The notes beneath the pieces were generated by a model. It saw only the letters and a program-made list of their open reading frames with translations. It searched no databases and was not told the origin of the DNA. 64,000 nucleotides of DNA from Amorphoplanes digitatis (lineage in GTDB: Bacteria > Actinomycetota > Actinomycetes > Mycobacteriales > Micromonosporaceae): positions 6,256,501-6,320,500 of the forward strand of contig NZ_JACHNH010000001.1 of NCBI RefSeq assembly GCF_014205335.1. The letters run 5' to 3'. This document shows positions 53,507 through 62,770 of the stretch, piece after piece. Both the position numbers and the translations under genes were made by a program. Positions within the stretch are counted from its first letter, which is position 1, and each line of letters starts with the position of its first letter.

Positions 53507-53544
53507 GGGTGCGGGCCCGGTCCGACCGGACCGGGCCCGCACCC
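53507..53544. terminator. Bidirectional terminator between paralogue 2 and the XRE gene
   Basis: A perfect 17-base stem (GGGTGCGGGCCCGGTCC with its complement) and a GACC loop, four bases after the plus-strand stop and 39 bases beyond the minus-strand stop at 53583. Confidence 0.85.
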
Positions 53545-53582
53545 ACGGCCGTTCACCGCGGGTGTCACGATTCGTCGAGAGG

Positions 53583-53999
53583 TCAGTCTCGCGACCAGGA
53601 GAAGCCGATCCGCCCCTCCAGGCCCGAGGGGATGGCGGCATCCGGAATGCCGAGGCTCCGCAACAGGATGACCAGCGCATCGTCCGTCTTTCCCACTCCA
53701 CCGAGGCCGACGACGGCGACCACGGCCACAGCGGGCGGCACCGTGGCAGCCTGGGCCGTCGGCTCGGTGACACTGTGGACGGCGAGTCGGAAGAACCCGC
53801 TTCTCTCCTCGTCGGTGAGCTTGAAGGCGTCAGCGAGGATACGCGCCGTCGACGGGCGGGGCCGCAGTCTCTTGCGGGTCTCGATGTTGCGCAGCCCACG
53901 CACGCTCAGGCCGCAGAGTTCGGCGAGCTCCTGCTGACTGAGCCCGATTCTCTGGCGATACGCGCGAACGAGGTCTCCGAATCCAGGCTCGGTCGACAT
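53583..53999 (-). CDS. XRE-family regulator with a residual, deleted NB-ARC module
   Basis: A 138-residue protein. The XRE HTH (about residues 5-62) is intact: FGDLVRAYRQRIGLSQQELAELCG, then LSVRGLRNIETRKRLRP. It is followed by a P-loop (GLGGVGKT, about 95-102) that would start a STAND/NB-ARC NTPase. In full relatives, about 45 residues come between GVGKT and a segment like DDALVILLRSLGIPDAAIPS; here they are directly joined and the protein then ends, so an internal deletion and loss of the 3' part are evident. It may act as an HTH-only repressor or be decaying. It is divergent from the peptide-binding protein gene. Confidence 0.75.
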   Translation of the reverse strand: MSTEPGFGDLVRAYRQRIGLSQQELAELCGLSVRGLRNIETRKRLRPRPSTARILADAFKLTDEERSGFFRLAVHSVTEPTAQAATVPPAVAVVAVVGLGGVGKTDDALVILLRSLGIPDAAIPSGLEGRIGFSWSRD

Positions 54000-54167
54000 C
54001 CGTGATCCCTCCGCCGCGGTTCCTCCGTACCCTCGCCGATGACCCAGCTTGGACCCGGTCCGTGACGGTCGTCGATGCTGTTCGGCCGTGGCTGAAAGGT
54101 TGCGGTGCCGGCACATCGACGGCCGGCGTTCCCGGACTCGGCGAACGTGAGAGCATGTGCCGTGCTG

Positions 54168-55925
54168 ATGAGCAGGTGCCGATCGCGTGTCGCAGGATGG
54201 TCCGCCGCCGGTGTGCTCCTGCTCGGCTCCGGACTGGCCGCGCCGGCCCACGCGACGTCCGCCACATCGGACAGCCGCCTGGACGTCGCCCTGCTGCAAC
54301 GGGTCGACTCGCTCAACCCGTTCGTCGGGATCTCCGCATCGGCCCAGCAGATCTTCGGCCTCGCCTACGACCGGCTGACCGACTACCGCAACACCGACAA
54401 CCGGCCGACGCCCGGCCTCGCCGAGTCCTGGCGCACCTCGGCGGACGGCCGGACCTGGACCTTCACCATCCGCGGCGGCGTGCGGTGGTCCGACGGCACG
54501 CCGTTGACCGCGGCCGACCTCGCGTTCACCTACACGACGATCATGCGGGAGCCGACGTCCGTCAACGCGTCGATGGTGGCCGCGTTCACCTCGGTCACCG
54601 CGCCCGACGCCACCACCCTGGTGATCGAGACGTCCGCGTACACACCCACGATGCTGAACCTCGACATTCCGATCGTCCCGGCACACATCTGGCGCACCCG
54701 CGATCCGATGGCGGAGCCGCCGACCGCGGACGCCATGGTCGGCAGCGGACCGTTCCGGCTGGTCGAGGCCCGCCCGGGGGAACAGTACCGGCTCGAACGC
54801 CGGCCGGATCATTGGCGCGGCACGCCGGGCCCGGCCACGGTGGTGCTCCGGCAGTTCACCAACAGCGACGCGGCCGCCCAGGCGCTGCGCACCGGCGAGA
54901 TTGACGTGGTCGGCAACCTCACGCCGGCCCAGTTCGATGCGCTGACCGACGATCCGGCCATCGCCACCAACGAGGCCCGCGGAACCCGGTTCACCCACCT
55001 GGGCTTCAACCCGGGCGCCGCCCGAGCGGACGGCACGGCGATCGGCGACGGGCATCCGGCCCTGCACGACCCGCGGGTGCGTACCGCCGTCGAGCAGGCC
55101 ATCGACCGCCGGACCCTGGTCGACCGGGTCCTGCTCGGGCACGGCGACCCGGGCCTGGCGTACTTCCCCCCGACCTACCAGCCGTGGGCCTGGACCCCGG
55201 CGCGACCGCCGCGCGCCTTCGACCCCGCGGCCGCCGAGCGGCTGCTCGACGCGGCCGGATACCCGCGCGGCCCCAACGGTCGGCGGCAGCTGGAGTTCCG
55301 GCTGTTCGCACCCGTCGAGCGGGCCCACTACCAGCAGTCCGCCGCCTTCATCACGGAGTGGCTGGCCGCGGTCGGCATCACCGTCAAGGTGACCACGATG
55401 GCCGACACTCAACTCGGGCAGCGGGTTCGCGCCGGCCGGTACGACCTGTTCCTGAGCGGGTGGATCCTCGACCCCGATCCGGCCTTCCTGCTGTCGGTGC
55501 ACACCTGCGCCGCCCGGCCCGACGCCGCGGGCAACGGCACGACCGACTCCTTCACCTGCGACCCGCAGTGGGACGAGCTTTACCGCCGGCAGTCGCACGA
55601 ACTCGACCCCACGCGGCGGGTCGCGCTGGTCCAGCAGATGCAACAGCGCCTGTACGAGGCGGCCACGCTGGTGCCGTTGTACTACCCCTCGGTGCTGGAG
55701 GCGTACCGCAGCGACCACTTTCGGGGGCTGACCCGGCGACCGACGGCCAGCGGCAGCCTGGTCGGAGCCTGGAGTTACGTCACCGCGACGCCGGTGATCA
55801 CGGCGGCCGCACCTGCCCACGACCGCACCGGCGTGGTGGTGGGCGTGCTCCTGGCGGTGCTGCTGGCCGGGGCGGCGGGCTTGGCGGTGCACCGGCGACG
55901 GTCCGGCCGGCACCTGCGCGAGTGA
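54168..55925 (+). CDS. Dipeptide/oligopeptide-type ABC substrate-binding protein with C-terminal membrane anchor
   Basis: A 585-residue SBP_bac_5 protein (a GTG at 54147 would add seven residues). The signal peptide ends near residue 30. The family pattern is clear: GLAESWRTSADGRTWTFTIR, then VRWSDGTPLTAADLAFT, and YDLFLSGWILDPDP. Instead of a lipobox Cys at the N-terminus, the C-terminus carries a hydrophobic helix (VVVGVLLAVLLAGAAGLAV) and a basic end, so the protein seems anchored by its C-terminus. It feeds a permease whose start overlaps its stop (GTGA). The partner permease and ATPase genes are encoded on the minus strand further right. Confidence 0.92.
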   Translation: MSRCRSRVAGWSAAGVLLLGSGLAAPAHATSATSDSRLDVALLQRVDSLNPFVGISASAQQIFGLAYDRLTDYRNTDNRPTPGLAESWRTSADGRTWTFTIRGGVRWSDGTPLTAADLAFTYTTIMREPTSVNASMVAAFTSVTAPDATTLVIETSAYTPTMLNLDIPIVPAHIWRTRDPMAEPPTADAMVGSGPFRLVEARPGEQYRLERRPDHWRGTPGPATVVLRQFTNSDAAAQALRTGEIDVVGNLTPAQFDALTDDPAIATNEARGTRFTHLGFNPGAARADGTAIGDGHPALHDPRVRTAVEQAIDRRTLVDRVLLGHGDPGLAYFPPTYQPWAWTPARPPRAFDPAAAERLLDAAGYPRGPNGRRQLEFRLFAPVERAHYQQSAAFITEWLAAVGITVKVTTMADTQLGQRVRAGRYDLFLSGWILDPDPAFLLSVHTCAARPDAAGNGTTDSFTCDPQWDELYRRQSHELDPTRRVALVQQMQQRLYEAATLVPLYYPSVLEAYRSDHFRGLTRRPTASGSLVGAWSYVTATPVITAAAPAHDRTGVVVGVLLAVLLAGAAGLAVHRRRSGRHLRE

Positions 55926-56980
55926 GAATCGCACCCGGCGCGCGGGTGTTGCGCACTGTGCTCGTGCCCGCCGCCGATCTCGCCGGCCACCTGTTCTTCG
56001 TCGTCGTGGTCGGTTTTCTGCTGTTCAGGGTGATACCCGGCGACCCGGTGCTGGCGCTGACCCGGGGCCGGCCGACCACACCCGAGCAACTGGCGGCGCT
56101 GCGCCACGAGTTCGGACTGGACCGGTCGCCCGCCGTCCAGTTCGCCGATCACCTCCGCGACCTGCTGCACGGTGATCTCGGCATCTCGTACGCATACCAC
56201 CGCCCGGTCGCCGATCTGATCATGGAACGGCTCGGGCCAACGCTGCTGCTGGTGGGCACGGCGACCGTGGTGTCCATCGCGCTCGGTGGATACGGCGGCA
56301 TGCTGGCCGGCTGGCGGCCCGGCGGCCCGCTCGACCGCTCGTCCACGACGGTGGCGCTGCTGCTGTGGGCGACGCCGTCCTTCTGGCTGGCCCTGATCCT
56401 GCTGGTGGCGTTCGGCTCCGGTACGGACTGGTTCCCGGTCGGCGGCATGCGCTCGACGGATCCGCCGGCCGGCCTACTGGCCGCCACCTGGGATGTCGCC
56501 CGCCACCTGGCACTGCCGTGCCTGAGCCTGGTCGCGGTCCAGTACGGGCAGTACCACCTGCTGATGCGCTCCTCGACGGCGGCCGAACGAGCACACCCGT
56601 ACCTGCGGCTGGCCCGGGCGAAAGGCTTGCCCGACGCGACCGTACGCCGCCGGCACGTCCTGCCCAACGCGCTGCTGCCCACCGCGACTCTCGCCCTGGT
56701 CAACGCCGGCTACGTGGTCTCCGGCGCGGTCGCGGTGGAGTCGGTGTTCAGCTGGCCCGGCCTGGGCTACCTGGCATACGAGGCCTTGCAGACACCGGAC
56801 CTGCCGGTACTGCACGCCACGTTCCTCGTCTTCGCCGTGCCGGTCGTCGTGGCCACGCTGCTCGCCGACCGGTTGCGGGGTCGCCTCGACCCGAGGCTGG
56901 CCGATCAACGCGGCGGCGGAGACGACGTCAAGCCGTGGCCGGGAGTCTCGGCTCGAGCAGGGCGTTCCCGAGGGGCGTGA
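55922..56980 (+). CDS. Peptide ABC importer permease (DppB type)
   Basis: A 352-residue permease with six helices, starting at GTG 55922, four bases within the end of the binding-protein gene. DppB hallmarks: FLLFRVIPGDPV at the start and the EAA loop (YLRLARAKGLPDATVRRRHVLPNALLP). The extended C-terminus (about 40 residues, RGGGDDVKPWPGV) overlaps tail-to-tail with the ArsR gene on the other strand by 53 bases, so the tail may be a drifted extension. It pairs with the DppC-type permease at 59756-60568. Confidence 0.92.
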   Translation: MRIAPGARVLRTVLVPAADLAGHLFFVVVVGFLLFRVIPGDPVLALTRGRPTTPEQLAALRHEFGLDRSPAVQFADHLRDLLHGDLGISYAYHRPVADLIMERLGPTLLLVGTATVVSIALGGYGGMLAGWRPGGPLDRSSTTVALLLWATPSFWLALILLVAFGSGTDWFPVGGMRSTDPPAGLLAATWDVARHLALPCLSLVAVQYGQYHLLMRSSTAAERAHPYLRLARAKGLPDATVRRRHVLPNALLPTATLALVNAGYVVSGAVAVESVFSWPGLGYLAYEALQTPDLPVLHATFLVFAVPVVVATLLADRLRGRLDPRLADQRGGGDDVKPWPGVSARAGRSRGA

Positions 56981-57905
56981 GGGTGTGCAGGACCGCCTTG
57001 CCGACGCGGCCCGTGCGGATCAGCCCGGCGCTGCGCAACACCGCGGTGTGCTGGCTGACCGAGGCGGCGCTGACGCCGACCCGGCGGGCCAGCTCGGTGG
57101 TGCTGCTGCCCCCGCCGATGGACTCCAGGACAGCGGTGCGGGTCTCGCCGATCAGCGGTGCCAGCGACAGGCGCGGCGCGAGCGTCGCGGCGGACACGGC
57201 CAGGCTGTGTTCGACCGGATAGACCAACACCTGCGGCAGGGTGGTGTCGTGCAGGAAGTCCGGGGTGCCCACCGACATGAAGGACGGGACCAGCAGCAGC
57301 CCGCGACCGTTGAGGTGGACGTCCTGTTCCTGGAGCACGTCGACGGACAGGACCGGCGACGACCACCGCATCATCGGCAGGTAGCTGCTCAGCAACCCGT
57401 CGGTGCCGCCGTCCAGGAAGGCCCGGGCGCGCCGGGCGCGGTCGGCGTCGATGTGGGCCCGCGCCTGCTGCCAATATGGTTCGACGGTGGAACGGAAGTG
57501 GCCACGGATCGCGTCGGCCAGTCGCTGCACGGTCTCCCGATCGCCGTCGGCGAGATGCCCGGCCCACGACGGCAGCCGGTGCTGGCCGGCCAGAATGCCG
57601 ACCTCGGTGCGGAGACGTAAGCGGGGCGTGCTGAGCAGCGCCTCGATGCCGGCGTCCAGCCCGTGCTGGCCCTCGCTGGGGGTCAGGAAGTCGGGGAAGT
57701 ATCCGCCGTGGATCAGCGGGCGCAGCATCGCCAGGTCGTCGCGGGAACAGGTCAGCGCGGCGGTGCGGCGCCACTCGTGGAAGACCAGCGGCAGGCCGCG
57801 GTCCTGCAGCCGGAAGATGCTGAGCACCGTCTCCCACATGGGGTCGGGTTGCGACTGCACCCGTACCCGGCCGACGTCCTCGGCGGTGAAATGTATTCGC
57901 AGCAC
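56928..57905 (-). CDS. ArsR-type winged-helix transcriptional regulator
   Basis: A 325-residue regulator from GTG 57905. The N-terminal 240 residues are an unassigned ligand-binding region (FTAEDVGRVRVQSQPD at the start). The winged helix is C-terminal (about 250-310): SSTTELARRVGVSAASVSQHTAVLRSAGLIRTGRVGKAV. No metal-ligand Cys set is visible, so the inducer is probably not a metal. It lies 42 bases after the ATPase gene on the same strand and could be its last operon gene. It is well placed to sense imported peptides or wall fragments and control both transporter arms. Confidence 0.85.
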   Translation of the reverse strand: MLRIHFTAEDVGRVRVQSQPDPMWETVLSIFRLQDRGLPLVFHEWRRTAALTCSRDDLAMLRPLIHGGYFPDFLTPSEGQHGLDAGIEALLSTPRLRLRTEVGILAGQHRLPSWAGHLADGDRETVQRLADAIRGHFRSTVEPYWQQARAHIDADRARRARAFLDGGTDGLLSSYLPMMRWSSPVLSVDVLQEQDVHLNGRGLLLVPSFMSVGTPDFLHDTTLPQVLVYPVEHSLAVSAATLAPRLSLAPLIGETRTAVLESIGGGSSTTELARRVGVSAASVSQHTAVLRSAGLIRTGRVGKAVLHTLTPLGNALLEPRLPATA

Positions 57906-57947
57906 AGTGGACGCCCCCCGAAGCGATCCGCATATACGGCGGTCACG

Positions 57948-59759
57948 CTAACCGGCGGCGTGCCCGGTTGGCAATGCACCGTCCGCAGCAGAACCCACCT
58001 GGTCAAGCAGCATTCGGGTGTACGGATGATCCGGGCCGGCGAACACTCGCTCCACCGGCCCGGTCTCCACCAGCCGGCCGTGCCGCATGACGGCGATCCG
58101 GTCGGCGATCTGCCAGGCGGCGGCGAGATCGTGGGTCACCAGCAGAACCGACATCCCTGTCGTGGTTCGCAGATCCAGCAACAGGGCCAGGATCTCGGCG
58201 CGCACGGTGACGTCGAGCGCGGCGGACGGCTCGTCGGCGACCAGGATGCGCGGGCCCACCGCGATCGCCGCGGCCAGGGCCACCCGCGCCTGCTGGCCGC
58301 CGGACAACTCGCCGGGTCGGCACGGCAGAAAGCGCTCCGGCGGGCGGAGCCCCATCCGGGTCATCGCCGCGACTGCCGGCCCCACGGCGTCGCGCCGGCG
58401 GTGACCGCGGATGCGCAGGCCCTCGGTCACGGCCTGCTCCACGGTGTGCCCCGGATGCAGCGCGCCGCCCGGATCCTGCGGCAGGTACTGCACCTCGCGT
58501 CGCAACCGGCGCAGCTCTCGTTCCGTGCGGGGCATGGGCCGGCCGCCGACGGTGATGACGCCGGCCTCGGGCCGGCACAGCCCGACGATGCTGCGGGCCA
58601 GGGTGCTCTTGCCGGCGCCGCTCTCGCCCACCAGCGCGACGATCTCCCCAGCAGCCACGTCCAGCGCCACCTCCTGCACCGCGCGGACGCCGCGCCGCCC
58701 GCCGAGGCGGACGGTCAGATCCCGGATGGACAGCAGCGGCGCGCCGCCGGGCGTCGCCACCGGCGGCTCGACGGCCGCCGGCTTCGCGACCCGCACCTCC
58801 GCGGCCGGCTCCATGGGATGCAGGCAGGCGACGTCCCGGTCGCCGTCGGGTCGCAGCGGGATCGGCCCGTGCGCGCAGTCCGGCGCCACCGCGGCGCAGC
58901 GGGGCTGGAACGCGCACCCCGGCAGCGGGCGCGCGGGATCGGGCGGGTCGCCGGCCAGCGGCCGGGGTTGCCGGCGGGTCCGTGGATCGCCGGCGGGTCC
59001 GGCGGCCATCAGCAGAGCCCTCGCGTACGGGTGGCGTGGTGCCAGGGTCACCGCCCGAGCGGGGCCGTCCTCGACGACGCGCCCGGCGTACATCACGGCG
59101 AGGCGATCGCAGTTCGCCGCCAGCGCGGGCAGGTCGTGCCCGATCAGCAGCAGGGCGGCCCGCTCGTCGCGTACGAGATCGGTGAGCAGGCCGAGCAGAT
59201 GCCCGCGGGTGACCGCGTCGACCGCGCTCGTGGCCTCGTCCGCGACGACCAGGCGCGGCGCGCAGGCCAGGGCCATCGCGATCATGACTCGTTGCTGCTG
59301 GCCGCCGGAGAGTTGGTGCGGGAACCGGTTGCCCAACTCGGCGCCGAGCCCGACCCGGTCCAGCAGGTGCGCCGCTCGGGCCGCCGCCTCCCGCCGCCCG
59401 AGGCGGTCGTGCAGGCGCATGGGTTCGGCCAGCTGGGTGCGTACCCGGTGTACCGGATTGAGGCTGCGCCGCACGCCCTGGAAAACGATCGAGGCGCCCG
59501 CCCACCGGACGGCCCGCAAGCGGCCCCAGTGCATGGCCAGCAGGTTCTCGCCGTCAAGCCGGACCTGCCCGCTGACCCGGACCTGCGCCGGGAGCAGCCG
59601 CAGCACGGCGTGGGCGACGGTGGACTTGCCGCAGCCGGACTCGCCGGCCAGACCGACGACCTCACCGCTGCGCACCCGCAAGGACAGGCCCCGCACCGCC
59701 TGCACCGGCGGGTCGCCGGGGTAGGTCACCTCGAGGTCGGAGATCTCCAGCGCCGTCAC
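57948..59759 (-). CDS. Peptide ABC importer ATPase, two nucleotide-binding domains fused (DppD-DppF type)
   Basis: A 603-residue fusion of two ABC ATPases. The first half has Walker A GESGCGKST (about residues 39-47), signature LSGGQQQRV and Walker B VVADEATSAVD, then the oligopeptide tail PLPGCAFQPRC. The second half has GESGAGKST, signature LSGGQQARVAL and ILVADEPSAALD. Such DppDF fusions energise peptide import. Its GTG start overlaps the stop of the DppC-type permease by four bases. The complementary DppB and binding protein are on the plus strand, so the transporter is split between two converging units. Confidence 0.95.
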   Translation of the reverse strand: MTALEISDLEVTYPGDPPVQAVRGLSLRVRSGEVVGLAGESGCGKSTVAHAVLRLLPAQVRVSGQVRLDGENLLAMHWGRLRAVRWAGASIVFQGVRRSLNPVHRVRTQLAEPMRLHDRLGRREAAARAAHLLDRVGLGAELGNRFPHQLSGGQQQRVMIAMALACAPRLVVADEATSAVDAVTRGHLLGLLTDLVRDERAALLLIGHDLPALAANCDRLAVMYAGRVVEDGPARAVTLAPRHPYARALLMAAGPAGDPRTRRQPRPLAGDPPDPARPLPGCAFQPRCAAVAPDCAHGPIPLRPDGDRDVACLHPMEPAAEVRVAKPAAVEPPVATPGGAPLLSIRDLTVRLGGRRGVRAVQEVALDVAAGEIVALVGESGAGKSTLARSIVGLCRPEAGVITVGGRPMPRTERELRRLRREVQYLPQDPGGALHPGHTVEQAVTEGLRIRGHRRRDAVGPAVAAMTRMGLRPPERFLPCRPGELSGGQQARVALAAAIAVGPRILVADEPSAALDVTVRAEILALLLDLRTTTGMSVLLVTHDLAAAWQIADRIAVMRHGRLVETGPVERVFAGPDHPYTRMLLDQVGSAADGALPTGHAAG

Positions 59760-60568
59760 GGTTGCCGCGCCTCGATCTCGCGGGCGCACCAGCCGCAGGC
59801 CAGGACGACCGCGATCACGGCCGCGCCGGGTGCGAGCAGATACCACCACGCGCCCGCCGTGACGGCGCCCGCGGTCGCCGCGTGCCGCAGCATCGTCCCC
59901 CAGGAGATCGCGGCCGGGTCTCCGATGCCGAGGAACGCGAGGGTGGCCTCGGCCAGGATCGCGTTCGCGACGGTGAGCGTCGCGCTGGCGAGGATCAGCG
60001 GCAGGACGGCGGGCACCACGTGCGCCCGGAGCTGGTGCAGGTGTCCGGCGCCCAGCGCCCGAACCCGCTCCAGGTGCGGTTGGACCGTGGCCTCGGCGAC
60101 GCCCGCCTGCAGGGGACGGGCGACGGTTGCCCAGGAGGTCAGGGCCACCGCGACGATCACGGTGGTCGTGCCAGGGGCGAGCACGGCACCCAGCGCGACG
60201 GCGAAAGGCACCTGCGGCAGCACGAGGAACGCCGTGGTCAGCCGGTTGAGCACGGCCGCGGGCCAACCCGGCAGGTACCCGCCGAGGACGCCGACGGTTA
60301 CGCCGAGGGCCACCGCGGCGGCGGTCGCGACCAGCCCGACGAACAACGACGTCGGCGTGGCCCGGATGATCAACGCCAGCACCGACACGCCGTGCTCGTC
60401 GGTGCCGAGCGGATACTGCCAGCTGGGCCTGGCGAGCGCCGGGCCGCCCTGCCGCAGCGGGCTGACCTCGCGGGCCGGCACCAGCAGCGGCGCGACGACG
60501 GCGATCACCGCGAGCACGCCGAGCGTCACCGGGCCGAGCAGGCGGACGGATCGCCGAGCCCCGCTCAC
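59756..60568 (-). CDS. Peptide ABC importer permease (DppC type)
   Basis: A 270-residue permease from GTG 60568 with about six helices. Typical features: YPLGTDEHGVSVLALIIRATP near the start and an EAA-type loop (ERVRALGAGHLHQLRAHVVPAVLP). It overlaps the NlpC/P60 gene before it and the ATPase gene after it by four bases each. It is the second half of the permease pair with 55922-56980. Confidence 0.93.
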   Translation of the reverse strand: MSGARRSVRLLGPVTLGVLAVIAVVAPLLVPAREVSPLRQGGPALARPSWQYPLGTDEHGVSVLALIIRATPTSLFVGLVATAAAVALGVTVGVLGGYLPGWPAAVLNRLTTAFLVLPQVPFAVALGAVLAPGTTTVIVAVALTSWATVARPLQAGVAEATVQPHLERVRALGAGHLHQLRAHVVPAVLPLILASATLTVANAILAEATLAFLGIGDPAAISWGTMLRHAATAGAVTAGAWWYLLAPGAAVIAVVLACGWCAREIEARQP

Positions 60569-61005
60569 TCGTCCGCGACCGCCCGCGGCCGGTACGACCT
60601 GTACGGCAGGTCCGGGAAAGGCCTGACCCGGCGTACGGTGCCGACCGAGACCTGCTCGTAGGTCCAGAAGGAGGTGCGGCCCGCGTCCGCCCACGCGTCG
60701 AAGAGCATCACGTGCCCGGCGTCACCGTCCGTGCCCGGTCCGCCGTTCATCACCGCATCACCCTGGCGCAGCTCGTCCTTGTCGATCACTTCACAGTAGT
60801 CGGGCAGCTCGACTGTGGTCAGGCCGGGCCGATCGAGCCGCCACGCCATGGACACGTAGCCGGAGCAGTCCAATCGGTAGCCGCTGACCGGGTCGTTGTC
60901 GACCTGGCTGTAGCGCCGCGGCGCCGCCACCCAGGTGCGGGCGCGGGCCATGATCTCGTCGCGGGTGATCAGTACGGGGTTGGCGTCGTGTGTCACCGCC
61001 GTCAC
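60565..61005 (-). CDS. NlpC/P60-family cysteine peptidase without signal peptide
   Basis: A 146-residue protein from GTG 61005. The catalytic Cys is in RLDCSGYVSM (C47) and the His in DAGHVMLF (H98); a third polar residue lies further on. NlpC/P60 enzymes cleave D-gamma-Glu-diaminopimelate bonds in stem peptides. It lacks an export signal, so it would act in the cytosol, consistent with degradation of imported muropeptides. It is coupled by four-base overlaps to the amidase upstream and the permease downstream. Confidence 0.85.
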   Translation of the reverse strand: MTAVTHDANPVLITRDEIMARARTWVAAPRRYSQVDNDPVSGYRLDCSGYVSMAWRLDRPGLTTVELPDYCEVIDKDELRQGDAVMNGGPGTDGDAGHVMLFDAWADAGRTSFWTYEQVSVGTVRRVRPFPDLPYRSYRPRAVADE

Positions 61006-62111
61006 CCGGCGAAGAGTGCGCTGCGGGCGGGGGCCGCCAGGGCGGCGGCGACGTCCGTGCGGATGCCGGACAACCAGCCCGCCAGGACGTCACCCGGGCA
61101 CTCGGTCGCTCCCCAGTCCCGATGCCCGGCGATGGCGGGCACCGACCGGCGCAGCCCGCTGATCGGGTTCACGTAGTCGACGGCGGCGACCGGGTTGACG
61201 CGGCACCAGCCGGCCAGCGCGGCGAGCAGCAGGGTAAGGCTGCGGCGAGCGGCCGCGGTGGGCTCGCGCTGCATGAAGTTTCCCAGCAGGACGACGCCAA
61301 CGTTGCCGGCGTTGTATCCGCCCACATGCGAGGCGTTCACCATCCACCCGGCCGGGTCGAAGCCGGGTAGCGCGTCCCCGCCGGACCACCGTCCCTCGTA
61401 GACCCGGCCCGCCTCGTCGATGAGGAAGTGGTAGCCGAAATCGCCGTAGCCGAGGTCGATCGCCTGGTACCGGTAGATGGACCGCATCCGCGCGGCCGGG
61501 TCGGGATCGTCGTTGCCGGTGGCCGTGTGGTGCACGGTGAAGGTCTGCACCGGCCAGTAGGCAGGGGGATAACGCTCTGCGCCGTTCGCGTCGAACCGCA
61601 GGGACTCGTCGGCACCCCAGGCGGCCCGGGTCAGGAACGGCCGCCCGGCCAGGCGGGTACGCCAGTCCGTGGCCGCCGCGGGCGCGGCGGTCAGCGCCGG
61701 CCCGTCCGTGCCGTTGAGGGCGACCGCCCGGGCACCGGCCGGCAGGTCCAGCTCGTAGGCCGGTGAACCCGGGGTCGTCGCGAAGGCCAGCCGCTCGGTT
61801 GCCGGGCCGGCGTCGCCGGCGCCGGCCGGGCAACCCTCCACCACTGTGCCCCACCGGCCCCAGCCGCCCTGCCGGTCGGCGAAGCGCAGCCGTCCGGCCG
61901 CGGCGTGCGCGGGCCACCGCACGCCGACCGTCTGCACCGCGAACCCGGGCCGCGCCGTCCCCCCGTCCGTAGCCGGCGAGGCCAGGGTCCTCGGAAACGG
62001 CCGATCGCCGCCCGCCCGCGCCGGGCGGGCACCCACGAGGACCGTGGCCGCACCCGCACCCAGCGCGCCGATCAGAGCACGCCGACCGACGCCGTCACCG
62101 TTGCCTTCCAC
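61002..62111 (-). CDS. Secreted PGRP-type N-acetylmuramoyl-L-alanine amidase
   Basis: A 369-residue protein from GTG 62111. The N-terminus has twin arginines (GRRALIGAL) and a hydrophobic stretch ending ARPARA, so Tat export is likely. A beta-rich domain (about 50-145) leads to the amidase_2/PGRP domain (about 160-350) with zinc ligands H194 (VHHTAT), H330 (AGHRDW) and C338 (TECPGD). It should cut the MurNAc-L-Ala bond and free stem peptides outside the cell. It is the first gene of the minus operon (amidase, P60, DppC, DppDF, ArsR). Confidence 0.93.
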   Translation of the reverse strand: MEGNGDGVGRRALIGALGAGAATVLVGARPARAGGDRPFPRTLASPATDGGTARPGFAVQTVGVRWPAHAAAGRLRFADRQGGWGRWGTVVEGCPAGAGDAGPATERLAFATTPGSPAYELDLPAGARAVALNGTDGPALTAAPAAATDWRTRLAGRPFLTRAAWGADESLRFDANGAERYPPAYWPVQTFTVHHTATGNDDPDPAARMRSIYRYQAIDLGYGDFGYHFLIDEAGRVYEGRWSGGDALPGFDPAGWMVNASHVGGYNAGNVGVVLLGNFMQREPTAAARRSLTLLLAALAGWCRVNPVAAVDYVNPISGLRRSVPAIAGHRDWGATECPGDVLAGWLSGIRTDVAAALAAPARSALFAG

Positions 62112-62383
62112 AAGCTGCTCCCTCTGCGCCCGCCGGCTCGCTCGCCGGTTCGGTGGGATCGTCGTGGTTCGCGGGGCGACGCGGCAATACCTTTCAGCCC
62201 TGGCCAAATGATGCCCGGGCCTCGCGGCCTGACCAGCACGGGATCTCATGCCCGTCCGCCTACAACCGCGCCCGCCTTCTTGGGCAGCAACAACGCCCGC
62301 GACCCCGCGGCCCGCCGCCGGCCACATGACCGCAGATACTTACTCAACGTCTGGCGTAGTGGCTGTGCGGCGCGTTGGGCGTA

Positions 62384-62752
62384 TCAGGCGCGGTCGTGGA
62401 GAGTGATCCGGTAGCCGTCGGGGTCGGCGAACGTGAACGTCCGGCCGAAGGGTCCGTCGATCGGTGCGGAGACGATGGTGTGGCCGTCGACGACGAGGGC
62501 ATCGTGAATGTCCTGGACGTCTGTGGCATGGAGCCAGATCGCTGCACCGATGCCGGGCTGAGCGACGGAGGCGAGATCGGTGCCAGGAACGATGTCGCGG
62601 AGAGCGAAAGCGATCGGCTTGGTCTCGAAGACGACGGCGTGCGGAGGTCCCGCCTGAGAGCGAACGAGGCCAAGGTACTGCTCGTAGAACGCCTGCGACG
62701 CGTCGAGGTCGCGAGCTTGCAGGGAGATGAAGTCGGGGCCGGTGGCGGGCAT
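62384..62752 (-). CDS. Glyoxalase/bleomycin-resistance-type (VOC) protein
   Basis: A 122-residue VOC-fold protein from ATG 62752 with AGGAG eight bases upstream. It opens DFISLQARDLDASQAFYEQYL and ends FADPDGYRITLHDR, the paired beta-alpha-beta-beta-beta modules. Metal ligands are not all clear. Members include lyases, dioxygenases and drug-binding resistance proteins; the substrate is unknown. It is divergent from the MarR gene, 63 bases apart, with two palindromes in the gap, so MarR very likely represses it. Confidence 0.85.
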   Translation of the reverse strand: MPATGPDFISLQARDLDASQAFYEQYLGLVRSQAGPPHAVVFETKPIAFALRDIVPGTDLASVAQPGIGAAIWLHATDVQDIHDALVVDGHTIVSAPIDGPFGRTFTFADPDGYRITLHDRA

Positions 62753-62770
62753 GATGGCGCTCCTTCGGGT

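Noticed and set aside
49993..53568. A 1191-codon minus-strand frame opposite paralogue 2
   Set aside because: Antisense shadow of a high-GC coding region; no recognisable motifs, and the plus frame carries SGNH and lysozyme-like motifs.
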